Below are positions 8,330 to 16,595 of a DNA stretch of 64,000 nt, piece by piece (the stretch's first letter is position 1; every line of letters begins with the position of its first letter). The notes under the pieces were generated by a model. It ran no database searches. It worked only from the letters and a program-made list of their open reading frames with translations, and was not told the DNA's origin. The stretch comes from Halobaculum gomorrense. Lineage in GTDB: Archaea; Halobacteriota; Halobacteria; Halobacteriales; Haloferacaceae. Made by a program: the position numbers and the translations under genes. Where the stretch lies: positions 124,001 through 188,000 of the forward strand of contig NZ_FQWV01000001.1 of the NCBI RefSeq assembly GCF_900129775.1, read 5' to 3'.

Positions 8330-9553
8330 GTGAACGCGAACGACCGCGCGATCACGGGGTTCACGATGCTGGGCCACGCGCTGTTTCACACCTACGAGCT
8401 GTCGATACCGGTGTTCCTCGTCGCGTGGCTGGACGCCTTCGACGCCTCGGCGGCGGTGCTCGGCACCGTCGTCGGGGTGGGGTACGCCCTCGTCGGCGCG
8501 GGGGCGCTGCCCGCGGGCGTGCTCTCCGACCGGATCCCCTCGCGGACGCTCGTGCTCGCCTCGCTTGCGGGGATGGGCGGGGGATTCCTCGCGCTCTCGG
8601 CGGCGCCGAACGAGTGGGTGATCGCCGTCGCGCTCGCGGTGTGGGGGGCGGCTGCGAGCCTCTATCACCCGGCGGGGCTCGCGCTGCTGTCCCGAGGGAC
8701 CCGCGAGCGCGGCGAGGCGTTCGCCGCCCACGGGGCCGCCGGCAACGTCGGGACTGTCCTCGGGCCGCTGCTGGCGGCGGTCGGCCTCTCGCTGTTCGAC
8801 TGGCGGACGGTCGCGCTGGCGTTCGTCCTTCCGGCAGTCGTCGGTGTCGCCCTCTCGGTGCGGATCGACTTCGACGAGACCGCCGCGGTCGACGGCGGAC
8901 CGGCCGAGCCTGACGGCGGCACGGCCCGGGCGGGGGTCTCCTCGGTCGAGGAGTTCCTCACGGAGTCGCGCCTGCTGTTCACGGGCGGGTTCGTCCTCGT
9001 CTTCCTCGTCGTGATGCTGTACGGGCTCTACTACCGTGGCGTGCTCACGTTCCTCCCGGAGGTGCTCGCCGGCCTGCCGGTGTTCTCCCCAGTCGAGATC
9101 GCCGGCGCGACCGTCGAACCCGGCAGGTACGCGTACGCCGGCCTGCTCGTCGTCGGCATCGGCGGACAGTACCTCGGCGGCCGGCTCACCGACGAGTACG
9201 ACACCGTCCGCCTGCTCGTCGGCGCCTTCGCCGGGCTGGTCGTCGTCTCGCTCGCGTTCCTCCCCGCGGCGGCCGCCGGGATCGCCCCCCTGATCGCGGT
9301 GTGCGTCGTGCTCGGGTTCGGGGTCTACTTCGTCGCGCCCGTCTATCAGGCGACTATCGCGGACCACGTCGCCTCCGAGCGCCGCGGGCTCTCCTACGGC
9401 TTCACCTACCTGGGAATGTTCGGGGTCGGCGCGCTCGGCGCCGCGCTCGCGGGGTGGGTTCTCACCGTCGCGAGCCAGACCGCGCTGTTCACCGTGCTCG
9501 CGGGGATCGTCGGCGCCGCGGCCGTCGTCGCAGGGGTTCTCCTGCGGCGGTGA
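8330..9553 (+). CDS. major facilitator superfamily transporter
   Basis: 407 aa, about 12 predicted membrane helices in two halves, joined by a charged cytoplasmic loop at about residues 180-205 (DFDETAAVDGGPAEPDGG). MFS loop motifs are visible at GVLSDRIPSRTL (2-3 loop) and GGRLTDEYDTVR (8-9 loop). No substrate signature is recognised. The first helix region, MLGHALFHTYELSIPVFLVAW, resembles the fosmidomycin-resistance/efflux-like branch. The GTG start is supported by a strong ribosome binding site. It is full length, in contrast to the shortened MFS gene at 25.3 kb. Confidence 0.85.
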   Translation: MNANDRAITGFTMLGHALFHTYELSIPVFLVAWLDAFDASAAVLGTVVGVGYALVGAGALPAGVLSDRIPSRTLVLASLAGMGGGFLALSAAPNEWVIAVALAVWGAAASLYHPAGLALLSRGTRERGEAFAAHGAAGNVGTVLGPLLAAVGLSLFDWRTVALAFVLPAVVGVALSVRIDFDETAAVDGGPAEPDGGTARAGVSSVEEFLTESRLLFTGGFVLVFLVVMLYGLYYRGVLTFLPEVLAGLPVFSPVEIAGATVEPGRYAYAGLLVVGIGGQYLGGRLTDEYDTVRLLVGAFAGLVVVSLAFLPAAAAGIAPLIAVCVVLGFGVYFVAPVYQATIADHVASERRGLSYGFTYLGMFGVGALGAALAGWVLTVASQTALFTVLAGIVGAAAVVAGVLLRR

Positions 9554-9583
9554 CCGACGGCGGCCGCGGTCCGCCACGCCCCC

Positions 9584-10390
9584 TCACGCGTAGGCGATGT
9601 TCAGCTCCAGTTCGTTCACCGTGCCCAGCAGCAGGTCGGGCAGCTCCGACTCGAAGCGCTCGCCTTTCATCCGGTGGGTCGGCCCCGAGACGCTGATCGC
9701 GCCCAGGGGCCTCCCGTCGGGGAGCTCGACGGGCGCGCCAACCGCCCTCAGTCTGGGGGTGTTCTCGGCGCAGTTCGTCGCGTAGCCTCGCTCGCGCACT
9801 GTCTCCAGCTCTGCGAGCAGCGCGTCCACCTCCGTCACGGTGTTGTCGGTGATCGGATCGAGGTTGTCGCCGACAAGCTCGCGGACCCGGTCGTCGTCGT
9901 GGTGCGATAGCAGCGCCTTCCCGGCCGCGGTCGCGTATAGCGGGACGTGGCCGCCGATCGCCGAGTCGGTGTGCACCGCGTCGGGGCCAACCTCGCGGTG
10001 GACGTAGATCGCGCGGCCCGCCTCCTCGACAATGAACTGCGATCGCTCGTTCGTCTCGTTGGCGAGCTTCTCGACTTTCTCGCGCGCTATCTCGTACGCC
10101 TCGTCGCGCGAGCGCGCCGCCTCGCCCAGCCGGAGGAACTCCATCCCGAGCCGATACCCCTCCGGCGCGCGGACGACGTACCCCCGCTCGGCGAGCGTCG
10201 AGAGGTGGTCGTGGGCGGTGCTCTTGGCGACCCCCAGCTCCTCGGCCACCGCTGTGACGCCGAGCGTCGTCTCGGTCGCGAGCAGTTCCGCGATGTCGAA
10301 CGCGCGACCCACCGACGAGATGCCGCCTCCGCGGTCGCTTCCGCCCGATCCATCGGTTTCAGCGGGCGTGTCGTTCGTGTGTCCGGACAT
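9584..10390 (-). CDS. IclR family transcriptional regulator
   Basis: 268 aa. A winged helix-turn-helix (about residues 25-85, LGVTAVAEELGVAKSTAHDHLSTL) precedes an IclR effector-binding GAF-like domain (about 95-265, with VPLYATAAGKALLSH, GYATNCAENTPRLRAVGAPV and LGAISVSGP). IclR proteins bind small carboxylates and repress or activate catabolic operons. The catabolic genes at 10.8-14.1 kb lie just upstream on the same strand. A 28-base imperfect palindrome 47-74 bases upstream of the ATG is a plausible autoregulatory site. Confidence 0.92.
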   Translation of the reverse strand: MSGHTNDTPAETDGSGGSDRGGGISSVGRAFDIAELLATETTLGVTAVAEELGVAKSTAHDHLSTLAERGYVVRAPEGYRLGMEFLRLGEAARSRDEAYEIAREKVEKLANETNERSQFIVEEAGRAIYVHREVGPDAVHTDSAIGGHVPLYATAAGKALLSHHDDDRVRELVGDNLDPITDNTVTEVDALLAELETVRERGYATNCAENTPRLRAVGAPVELPDGRPLGAISVSGPTHRMKGERFESELPDLLLGTVNELELNIAYA

Positions 10391-10436
10391 CCCTGTTACG
10401 TGTGCTTCGGACTCCGTGGACTAAGCTGTTCCGAGT

Positions 10437-10464
10437 GAACGAACACGATCGATCAGATTCGTTC
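10437..10464. promoter_or_regulatory. imperfect 28-bp palindrome upstream of iclR-type gene, operator candidate
   Basis: The arms GAACGAA and TTCGTTC flank a perfectly symmetric GATCGATC core on the same dyad axis; 11 of 14 base pairs match. The position (47-74 bases before the start codon) suits binding by the dimeric or tetrameric IclR-type regulator encoded downstream. The binding role is inferred. Confidence 0.5.
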
Positions 10465-10790
10465 GGGTTCCTTCTGGCGACCCCGAGCGTGACGGCGTCC
10501 GTGTCCGTCCCGACGGCGGGCGGGGACCGGCCGTTCGGACGGTATCGGGTCCCGCGATCCGGTCCCCGAGCAGGGCACCGACGACGCGAGAGACGCCGCG
10601 AACGCGGCCATATAACAAATCTTTGCGTGCGTGCGTGCGCACGAGACTTATCTAACACTCCACGCCGTTCCGATCTAGTCCTCATCTAGCTCTCCACGCC
10701 GCACGCGTCGCGGTTGGGGACCGTGCCGGCACCGTCGCGACCGTTCCCTCGTGCCGACGTGTACGGCCTTGCGGAACGGAGTACTTCCGG
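10465..10790. other. gene-free spacer with AT-rich element
   Basis: No coding sequence can be supported here. It holds an AT-rich patch (ATATAACAAATC, about 10611-10622) followed by a GTGC-rich run (TGCGTGCGTGCGTGCGCAC, about 10623-10641). This could be a promoter, but no gene is correctly placed downstream of it on the plus strand. Confidence 0.35.
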
Positions 10791-11999
10791 TCAGTACGAG
10801 CGGGGGAGGCCGAGGGACTTCTCGCCGATGAAGTTGAGCGCGAGCTCCTGGGTGATGGGGACGAGCCGCGCGAGGCGGGCCTCCCGGAAGTACCGCTCCA
10901 CGTCGTACTCGCGGGCGACGCCGAAGCCGCCGTGGGTCTGGACGGCGGCGTCGGCCGCCTCGAACGCGGCGTCGGCGGCGAGGTACTTCGCCGCGTTGGC
11001 GTATGACCCGAGCCGCTCGCGGGGGGCGTCGTTCGCGGAGGCGTCGGCCCCCTCGAACGTGACCGACCGAGCCGCCAACAGGCGGGCGTACGCCTCGGCG
11101 AGGGGGTGCTGGACGGCTTGGTTCGCGCCGATGGGTCCGCCGAAGACCTCCCGCTCGCCGGCGTACTCCGTAGCCGTCCGGAGCGCGAGTTCCCCCAGAC
11201 CGAGGCACTCGGCGGCGATCACGAGCCGCTCCTCGTTGAGACCGTCGAGCACTTGGTAGAACCCCTCGCCCTCGTCGCCGATCAGGTGTTCCTCGGGTAT
11301 CCGGAGGTCCTCGAAGAACAGCTCGAAGGAGTGGACGAACTCGCTGGCGGTCTTGTCGATCTCACTGATCTCCAGGGCGTCCTGGGCGTAGGCGTCCTCG
11401 AGGTCCACGAGAAACATCGAGATGCCCTCGGTGCGCCGCTTGACCGCCGAACGCGGGGTCGTGCGGGCGACGAGCACGATGTAGTCACTCTGGTCGACCC
11501 GCGAGATCCAGATCTTCTCGCCGGAGACGACGTACTCGTCGCCTTCCCGTCGTGCGCGCGTCTCGATCGCCGTCGACTCCGAGCCTGCGTTGGGTTCCGT
11601 CAGTCCGAACGCCTGGATCGACGTGTCGCCGGCGGCGACCGCCGGGAGCAGCTCCTCCTTGAGCGACTCATCGGCGTACTCAACAAGCGGGACGGAGTTG
11701 TAGATGCCGCCGTGGACGGCCTGCGCGGCGGCGAACCCGCCGCCGCAGGCGGCGATCTCCTCCATCATCACCGCCGTCTCCCGGGTGGACATCCCGGCGC
11801 CGCCGTACTCCTCAGGGATCAGGATACCGAACCAGCCGGCGTCGGCGAGTTCGTCGACGAACTCCTCGGGGTACTCGCCGGTCGCGGCGTGCTCGCGCCA
11901 GTACTCGTCGTCGTAGCCGTCGCAGATGTCGCGGATGCTCCGGCGGACGAGCCGCTGCGTCTCGGTCAGATCCCCGGTCTCGCGCGGGTCGACCCGCAT
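10791..11999 (-). CDS. acyl-CoA dehydrogenase
   Basis: 402 aa flavoprotein of the acyl-CoA dehydrogenase family. An alpha-helical N-domain (about 1-120) is followed by the FAD/substrate segment QAFGLTEPNAGSESTAIET, the beta-domain (VSGEKIWISRVDQSDYIVLVA) and the C-terminal helical domain with QTHGGFGVAREYDVERYFREARL. It would oxidise an acyl-CoA to the enoyl-CoA and pass electrons to ETF. CaiB-type CoA-transferase and enoyl-CoA hydratase genes lie upstream on the same strand, so a CoA-dependent carboxylate degradation route is likely. A 13-codon reading frame ends two bases before its ATG. Confidence 0.92.
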   Translation of the reverse strand: MRVDPRETGDLTETQRLVRRSIRDICDGYDDEYWREHAATGEYPEEFVDELADAGWFGILIPEEYGGAGMSTRETAVMMEEIAACGGGFAAAQAVHGGIYNSVPLVEYADESLKEELLPAVAAGDTSIQAFGLTEPNAGSESTAIETRARREGDEYVVSGEKIWISRVDQSDYIVLVARTTPRSAVKRRTEGISMFLVDLEDAYAQDALEISEIDKTASEFVHSFELFFEDLRIPEEHLIGDEGEGFYQVLDGLNEERLVIAAECLGLGELALRTATEYAGEREVFGGPIGANQAVQHPLAEAYARLLAARSVTFEGADASANDAPRERLGSYANAAKYLAADAAFEAADAAVQTHGGFGVAREYDVERYFREARLARLVPITQELALNFIGEKSLGLPRSY

Positions 12000-12001
12000 G
12001 G

Positions 12002-12043
12002 TCAGGCCGCCCCCTCACGCCCGGCTTCGGGTGCGTCGTGCAT
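12002..12043 (-). CDS. possible 13-codon leader reading frame before the acyl-CoA dehydrogenase
   Basis: ATG at 12043 opens MHDAPEAGREGAA and stops two bases before the ATG of the dehydrogenase gene. A TATA box (TATTTTA, 12070-12076) is centred 30 bases upstream of this ATG, so the transcript may begin at this mini-cistron and pass ribosomes on to the next gene. It may equally be an accidental frame in a short 5' leader. Confidence 0.3.
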   Translation of the reverse strand: MHDAPEAGREGAA

Positions 12044-12069
12044 CGCCCGTGGTGTCACAGCACCGCACG

Positions 12070-12076
12070 TAAAATA
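12070..12076 (-). promoter_or_regulatory. TATA box ahead of acyl-CoA dehydrogenase
   Basis: TATTTTA on the minus strand, in the 135-base gap after the CaiB-type gene. It suggests the dehydrogenase has its own promoter in addition to read-through from the upstream pair. Confidence 0.5.
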
Positions 12077-12134
12077 CCTCGGGTCGCGGCGGTCGCCGGT
12101 GGGCCTGCGGCTCGGGGGTCGGTCCGGTTCCGAT

Positions 12135-13358
12135 TCAGTCGTCGACCGGGCCAAAGGCGCCGGCAGCGGTCCACTCGTCGAGGGTGGTCTGGTCGCTGGC
12201 GACCTCTTGGAACACCGCCTCGGTGTGTTCACCCAGCCGCGGCGCCGGCCGGTCGATGGTCGTCTCGAAGTCGGGGAAGTTGACCGGGTGGCCGGGCAAG
12301 AGCACCTCGCCGGCGTCGGGGTCGTCGAACTCGCGAACGAGCCCTCGCGCCTCGGCCTGCTCGTGGTCGACCACGTCTGCGAGGTCGTTGAGCGGTCCGT
12401 TCGGGAACCCCGCGTCCGTGAGCGCCTCCAGCCAGTGGTCGACGGGCTCCTCGCGGAACTCCTCCTCGAGGACCGCCCGGACTGCTTCCCTGTTCGCCAT
12501 GCGCTGCTCGTTCGTCGGGTACTCGCGCAGCTCCTCGCGGCCGACGAGGTCGACGAAGTCGTCCCAGCGCTCGTCGCTCGGGACACCGGTGACGAAGTGG
12601 CCGTCTGCCGCCTCGAAGAGCCCGTACGGGCACATCGACTGGTGGGTCGTCCCCTGCGGGCCGGGCACCCGCCCGTCCATCGAGTGGAACGTGACGTACT
12701 CGTTCATCACGCTGACGATGGCGTCGAACAGGCCGACGTCGAGCTTCCCGGTGAACGCCTCGACGGCCGCGCGGTCGTCGTCGTCGATCCGCTCGCGCTC
12801 GTGGAGGCGGGCCAGCAGCGCGACCGTCGCGAACAGCCCCGCCGTGAGATCGCCGATCGCTTGGCCGACCTTCACCGGGTCACCGTCCTCGGGCCCGGTG
12901 ACGGACATGATCCCGCCCTCTGCCTGGAGGATGAGGTCAAGCCCCTTCTTTTCTCGGAGCGGGCCGGTCTCGCCGTACCCCTTGACGCTGGCGTAGACGA
13001 TGTCCTCGTTGCGCTCGGCGATCGCCTCGTAGCCGAGCCCGAGCTTCTCGGCGACGCCGTAGCCGAAGTTCTCGATGAACACGTCCGCGTCCGCCAGCAG
13101 CTCCAGGGCGGCCTCGGTGCCCGCATCGGACTTGAGGTCCAGTTCGACGGACCGCTTGTCGCGGTTGTTCGCCATGAAATACCCCGACCTCCCCTCCGGG
13201 CCGACGCCCTGCACGCGCGAAGGGTCGCCGACGCCGGGGCGCTCGATCTTGATCACCTCGGCGCCCAGGTCCGCGAGCATCGCGCCCGCGAACGGCCCGG
13301 CGCGGTGGACGGTGAGCTCGACGACCGTCAGGTCCGAGAGGGGGCCGGTCTCGGTCAT
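12135..13358 (-). CDS. CaiB/BaiF family CoA-transferase (class III)
   Basis: 407 aa from ATG 13358, which overlaps the hydratase stop (ATGA). Class III features: VVELTVHRAGPFAGAMLADLGAEVIKIERP at the N-terminus (in two parts), NRDKRSVELDLKSDAG, DVFIENF before the mobile loop (about residue 92), and GGIMSVTGPEDGDPVKVGQAIGDLTAG. The region FIENFGYGVAEKLGLGYE carries the usual post-Asp pattern. The enzyme moves CoA between carboxylates by a ping-pong mechanism. Operon partners point to activation of an organic acid for beta-oxidation-like steps. Confidence 0.92.
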   Translation of the reverse strand: MTETGPLSDLTVVELTVHRAGPFAGAMLADLGAEVIKIERPGVGDPSRVQGVGPEGRSGYFMANNRDKRSVELDLKSDAGTEAALELLADADVFIENFGYGVAEKLGLGYEAIAERNEDIVYASVKGYGETGPLREKKGLDLILQAEGGIMSVTGPEDGDPVKVGQAIGDLTAGLFATVALLARLHERERIDDDDRAAVEAFTGKLDVGLFDAIVSVMNEYVTFHSMDGRVPGPQGTTHQSMCPYGLFEAADGHFVTGVPSDERWDDFVDLVGREELREYPTNEQRMANREAVRAVLEEEFREEPVDHWLEALTDAGFPNGPLNDLADVVDHEQAEARGLVREFDDPDAGEVLLPGHPVNFPDFETTIDRPAPRLGEHTEAVFQEVASDQTTLDEWTAAGAFGPVDD

Positions 13359-14143
13359 TCCGACCCCTCGTTGAACTCGTCGACCAGCTCGCGGCGCTCG
13401 TCGGTGGCGAACTGCTCCCACCAGATCTCGGCTTCGGTCTCGCGGGCGGTCTCGAGGTCCGGCGCCTCGACGGCGGCGTCGATTGCGCGCTTGGAGGCCT
13501 TCACCGCCTCGCGGCCAGTGTCCTGGATGGCCGCGACGAGTTCCGCGACGGTCTCGTCGAGGTCCTCGCGGGCGACGATGTCGTTGACGAGTCCGATCCG
13601 ATGGGCCTCTTCGGCGTCGATCATGCCCGCCGTGTACACCAGCTCTTTCGCTTTCGCCTCGCCGACCAGCTGGGCCGCGCGGTACGTCGACCCGCCGGTT
13701 GGGATCTGGCCGATGTCCGTGACGGGGACGCCGAACTTCGCCTCGTCGACGGCGACCCGGAGGTCGCAGTACATCGCGAAGATGAGCCCGCCGCCGACAC
13801 AGTAGCCGTTGATCTTCGCGATCACCGGCGCGTGGACGTTCTTGGCGGCCGCGTAGATGTCGAAAAAGAGGTCCTGGCGGTCTTTCTGCATCGGGTCGTG
13901 CTCCTCGGCGGGGCCCGCGTACTGCTGGATGTCCGCGCCAGCGGAGAACGCGTCATCCCCCTCGCCGGTGACGACGATCACGTCGATGGAGCGGTCGAGC
14001 CGGAACTCCGAGAACGCCCGTTGCAGGTCGAGCATCGTCTCCGTGTTCAAGGCGTTGTACTTCTCCGGTCGGTGAAAGCACACCTCGGCGACGCCGTCCT
14101 CGACGTCGACGGAGATGTGCTTATAGGAGTCGTAATCGAACAC
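13355..14143 (-). CDS. enoyl-CoA hydratase/isomerase (crotonase) family protein
   Basis: 262 aa from a GTG at 14143. The frame is open further upstream, but a TATTA-type box (TTTTATCA, 14165-14172) is centred 26 bases before this GTG and the protein would begin FDYDSYKHISVDVEDGVAEV, matching crotonase N-termini. Oxyanion-hole segments are ALNTETM/FSAGADIQQY and CVGGGLIFAMYCDLRVA; the second Glu region reads DIGQIPTGGSTY. It is co-transcribed with the CaiB-type gene. With the acyl-CoA dehydrogenase the set recalls CaiA/CaiB/CaiD of carnitine metabolism, but the substrate is unproven. Confidence 0.9.
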   Translation of the reverse strand: MFDYDSYKHISVDVEDGVAEVCFHRPEKYNALNTETMLDLQRAFSEFRLDRSIDVIVVTGEGDDAFSAGADIQQYAGPAEEHDPMQKDRQDLFFDIYAAAKNVHAPVIAKINGYCVGGGLIFAMYCDLRVAVDEAKFGVPVTDIGQIPTGGSTYRAAQLVGEAKAKELVYTAGMIDAEEAHRIGLVNDIVAREDLDETVAELVAAIQDTGREAVKASKRAIDAAVEAPDLETARETEAEIWWEQFATDERRELVDEFNEGSE

Positions 14144-14164
14144 CAAGCGCACGTAATCGAGCGG

Positions 14165-14172
14165 TGATAAAA
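14165..14172 (-). promoter_or_regulatory. TATA box for the hydratase-CaiB operon, in a divergent promoter
   Basis: TTTTATCA (minus strand) is centred 26 bases from GTG 14143. The complementary TGATAAAA could also serve the plus-strand gene at 14204, since it is 32-39 bases before that ATG. Confidence 0.55.
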
Positions 14173-14186
14173 CGTTTTGGACCACG

Positions 14187-14198
14187 GTGACGCGTCAC
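14187..14198. promoter_or_regulatory. perfect 12-bp palindrome GTGACGCGTCAC in the divergent promoter
   Basis: The palindrome lies between the shared TATA region and the ATG at 14204, a position where a bound protein would block the plus-strand transcript. It could be an operator for the nearby IclR-type or another regulator; this is inference from position and symmetry only. Confidence 0.35.
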
Positions 14199-14203
14199 AC
14201 CCC

Positions 14204-15364
14204 ATGGCGTACGACTCCACGGCGGCCGAGGTCGAGCGCGTCGAGGCGGTGCCGCTCCGGCGCGATCTCGACGGACGCTTCGCGAACGCACAGAAGTGAA
14301 TCGGGACGCGCGAGTACTGCCTCGTCCGAATCGAGGCCGGCGGTGCCGTCGGCTGGGGCGAGTGCTGGGGCCCGATCGCCGGCAACCACGCGGTCGTTGA
14401 GGAGACGATTGCCCCCCTCGTCGAGGGGAGAGACCCCGGGAACGTCGAGGCGATCTACGCGGACCTCCGGCACGCGCTCCGTTCGGCACACCACTCCTAC
14501 GAGCCGGTCGGGGCGCTCTCGGGCGTCGACATCGCCTTGTGGGATCTGAAGGGTCGGCTGCTCGGCGAGTCGGTCGCGTCGCTGCTCGGCGGCCGCCGCC
14601 GTGACGCCGTGTCGGCGTACGCGACCGGCGGGTTCTTTCCGGAGGCCGACGCGGTCGACGACGTGCGCGAGGCGGTCGCCGCAGAGATGGCGGGGCACGT
14701 CGACGCCGGATTCCAGGCGGTGAAACAGAAGATCGGGCTCTCGCGGCACTTCGACGCCGACCGCCGGGACGACGTCTCGCTCGTCCGGGCGGTCCGCGAC
14801 GCCGTCGGCCCGGACGTACGGCTGTTCGTCGACGCCAACCACGCGTACGACCTCGCGGACGCCCGGTGGGTCGCCGATCGCCTGGCTGACCTCGACGTGG
14901 GGTTCTTCGAGGAGCCGCTGCACCCCGAGCGGCTGGACGCATACGAGCGGCTCGCCGCCCGCTCGCCGGTGCCGCTTGCGGCGGGCGAGTGTTGGGCGTT
15001 CGAGCCGCGGTTCGCCGAGGCGGCCGACCGGGGGCTGATCGGGTACGCTCAACCGGACGTGACGAGCGCCGGCGGGTTCACCGCGGCGCGGCGGACCGTC
15101 GAGGCCGCGTGGGCCCGGGGCGTGCAGCCGTTCCCGCACGTGTTCGGGAGCGCGGTCGCGCTGCACGCGAGCCTCCAGCTCCTCGCGGCGACGCCGGGCG
15201 ACCCGATGGTAGAGTTCGACCGGACGCCGAACCCGATCCGTGACGACCTGGCCCGCGATCCCATCGAACCCGACGGTCCCGCGGTCTCGATCCCGGAGGA
15301 ACCCGGAATCGGCCTCGAGGTCGACCCCGACGTGCTCGACGCGTTCCGGGTCGACCGACCGTGA
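14204..15364 (+). pseudogene. mandelate racemase/muconate lactonizing enzyme (enolase superfamily) gene interrupted by in-frame TGA
   Basis: Apart from one TGA (codon 32, 14297-14299) the frame reads through 386 codons. The N-terminal capping domain starts AYDSTAAEVERVEAVPLRRD, then FANAQK, the stop, and IGTREYCLVRIEAGGAVGWG. In relatives the stop position is usually Trp, so TGG to TGA is the simplest change. The barrel keeps the catalytic set: KQKIG Lys, metal ligands in FVDANHAY, FFEEPLHPE and AGECW, and a C-terminal His in PHVFGS. No ATG or GTG occurs in frame until TTG 14537, so re-initiation would lose the capping domain. It was probably a sugar-acid or dicarboxylate dehydratase/racemase. 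Read-through or a sequencing error remain possible. Confidence 0.8.
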
Positions 15365-15476
15365 GCGAGCGGCGGCCGGTCCCGGGGTCCGGTCGGCGGC
15401 CCGTCCACCGAGCGGCCGACTCCCCGCCGTCCGATCGACCCCCCCGGCCTCGACCGCTCGCGGCAGCCGGCGGCTC

Positions 15477-15482
15477 TATATG
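15477..15482 (+). promoter_or_regulatory. TATA box TATATG for the dehydrogenase gene
   Basis: It is centred 27 bases before GTG 15506, giving a leaderless transcript independent of the broken gene upstream. Confidence 0.6.
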
Positions 15483-15505
15483 TTCCGTGAGAGCACACCG
15501 CGGAC

Positions 15506-16582
15506 GTGACACACGACATCGCACTCGTTCCGGGTGACGGTATCGGCCCCGAGGTCATGGCGGACGCGATCCCGCTCGTCGAGCGGGTCGCGGCGGCCCA
15601 CGGCGTCGACCTCGCGTTCACGGAGTACGACTGGGGAAGCGAACGGTACCTAGAGACGGGAGCGATGGCTCCCGAGGGGTTCCTGGGGATGCTCGCGGAC
15701 CACGACGCGATCCTGTTGGGGGCGGTCGGCCACCCGGAGGTTCCCGATCACGTCTCGCTCCACGGCCTGCTCTTGCCGATCCGAAAGCGATTCGACCAGT
15801 CTGTCTGTCGGCGACCCTCGATACTGTTCGACGGAGTCGAGAGCCCGCTGCGGGGGTACGACGGGGGCGATATCGACTTCGTCGTCTACCGGGAGAACAC
15901 CGAGGGGGAGTATGCGGACGTCGGCGGCCGCGAACACGTCGGCCATGCGCACGAGGTGGCCGTCCAGTCGGCAGTGTTCACCCGCCGGGGGACCGAGCGG
16001 GTCGTCCGCGCAGCCTTCGAGGCGGCCGCCGACCGAGAGGGGCGGCTCACGAGCGTCACGAAGTCGAACGCCCAGGCGCACTCAATGCCGTTCTGGGACG
16101 AGATCGTCCGCGAGGTGGGCGCGGAGTACCCCGAGGTGTCAGTCGAGTCGCTGCTCGTCGACGCGGCGGCAATGGACCTGGTTCGCCGGCCGGATGCGTT
16201 CGACGTAATCGTCGCCTCGAACCTCTTCGGCGACGTGCTCACCGACATCGGCGCGGAGGTGACAGGGAGTATGGGGCTCGCCCCCTCCGCGAACGTCGAC
16301 CCCGGCGGCGAGCATCCCTCGATGTTCGAGCCGGTCCACGGTTCTGCGCCCGACATCGCCGGCGACGGGGTCGCGAACCCGCTCGCGACTGTCCTGTCGG
16401 CGTCGATGCTGCTGGCGCACCGCGGTGAGGCCGTCGGGGACGCCGACGCGAGCGCCGCGGGCGAGACGCTGTGGGGGGCAGTCGAGGACCAACTCGCGGA
16501 CAGCTCTGCCCCGCGGACGCCTGACCTCGGAGGAGACGCCGGGACGGCTTCCGTCCTGGCGGATCTCCGCGACCGAGTGTAG
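15506..16582 (+). CDS. isocitrate/isopropylmalate-family decarboxylating dehydrogenase, tartrate/D-malate type
   Basis: 358 aa beta-decarboxylating dehydrogenase. VPGDGIGPEV opens the protein; LLGAVGHPEVPDHVSLHGLLLPIRKRFDQ (in parts) resembles tartrate/D-malate dehydrogenases more than LeuB. YRENTEGEY carries the catalytic Tyr, SVTKSNAQ the catalytic Lys, and ANLFGDVLTDIGAEVTGSMGLAPS the Asp ligands of the divalent metal; EPVHGSAPDIAG follows. NAD-dependent oxidation and decarboxylation of a 2-hydroxy diacid is expected. Next to an enolase-superfamily gene it suggests a hydroxy-diacid pathway, now perhaps broken by the upstream nonsense codon. Isopropylmalate dehydrogenase is the alternative. 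Confidence 0.85.
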   Translation: MTHDIALVPGDGIGPEVMADAIPLVERVAAAHGVDLAFTEYDWGSERYLETGAMAPEGFLGMLADHDAILLGAVGHPEVPDHVSLHGLLLPIRKRFDQSVCRRPSILFDGVESPLRGYDGGDIDFVVYRENTEGEYADVGGREHVGHAHEVAVQSAVFTRRGTERVVRAAFEAAADREGRLTSVTKSNAQAHSMPFWDEIVREVGAEYPEVSVESLLVDAAAMDLVRRPDAFDVIVASNLFGDVLTDIGAEVTGSMGLAPSANVDPGGEHPSMFEPVHGSAPDIAGDGVANPLATVLSASMLLAHRGEAVGDADASAAGETLWGAVEDQLADSSAPRTPDLGGDAGTASVLADLRDRV

Positions 16583-16595
16583 CTGCCGGTCGAAC

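Noticed and set aside
14300-15364. Selenocysteine or programmed read-through at the TGA of the enolase-superfamily gene
   Set aside because: Haloarchaea are not known to make selenoproteins, no obvious SECIS-like hairpin was noticed, and Trp is the usual residue at this place.
15506-16582. LeuB of leucine biosynthesis
   Set aside because: The segment around HPEVPDHVSLHGLLLPIRKRFDQ fits tartrate/D-malate dehydrogenases better and no leu genes are adjacent; kept only as an alternative.
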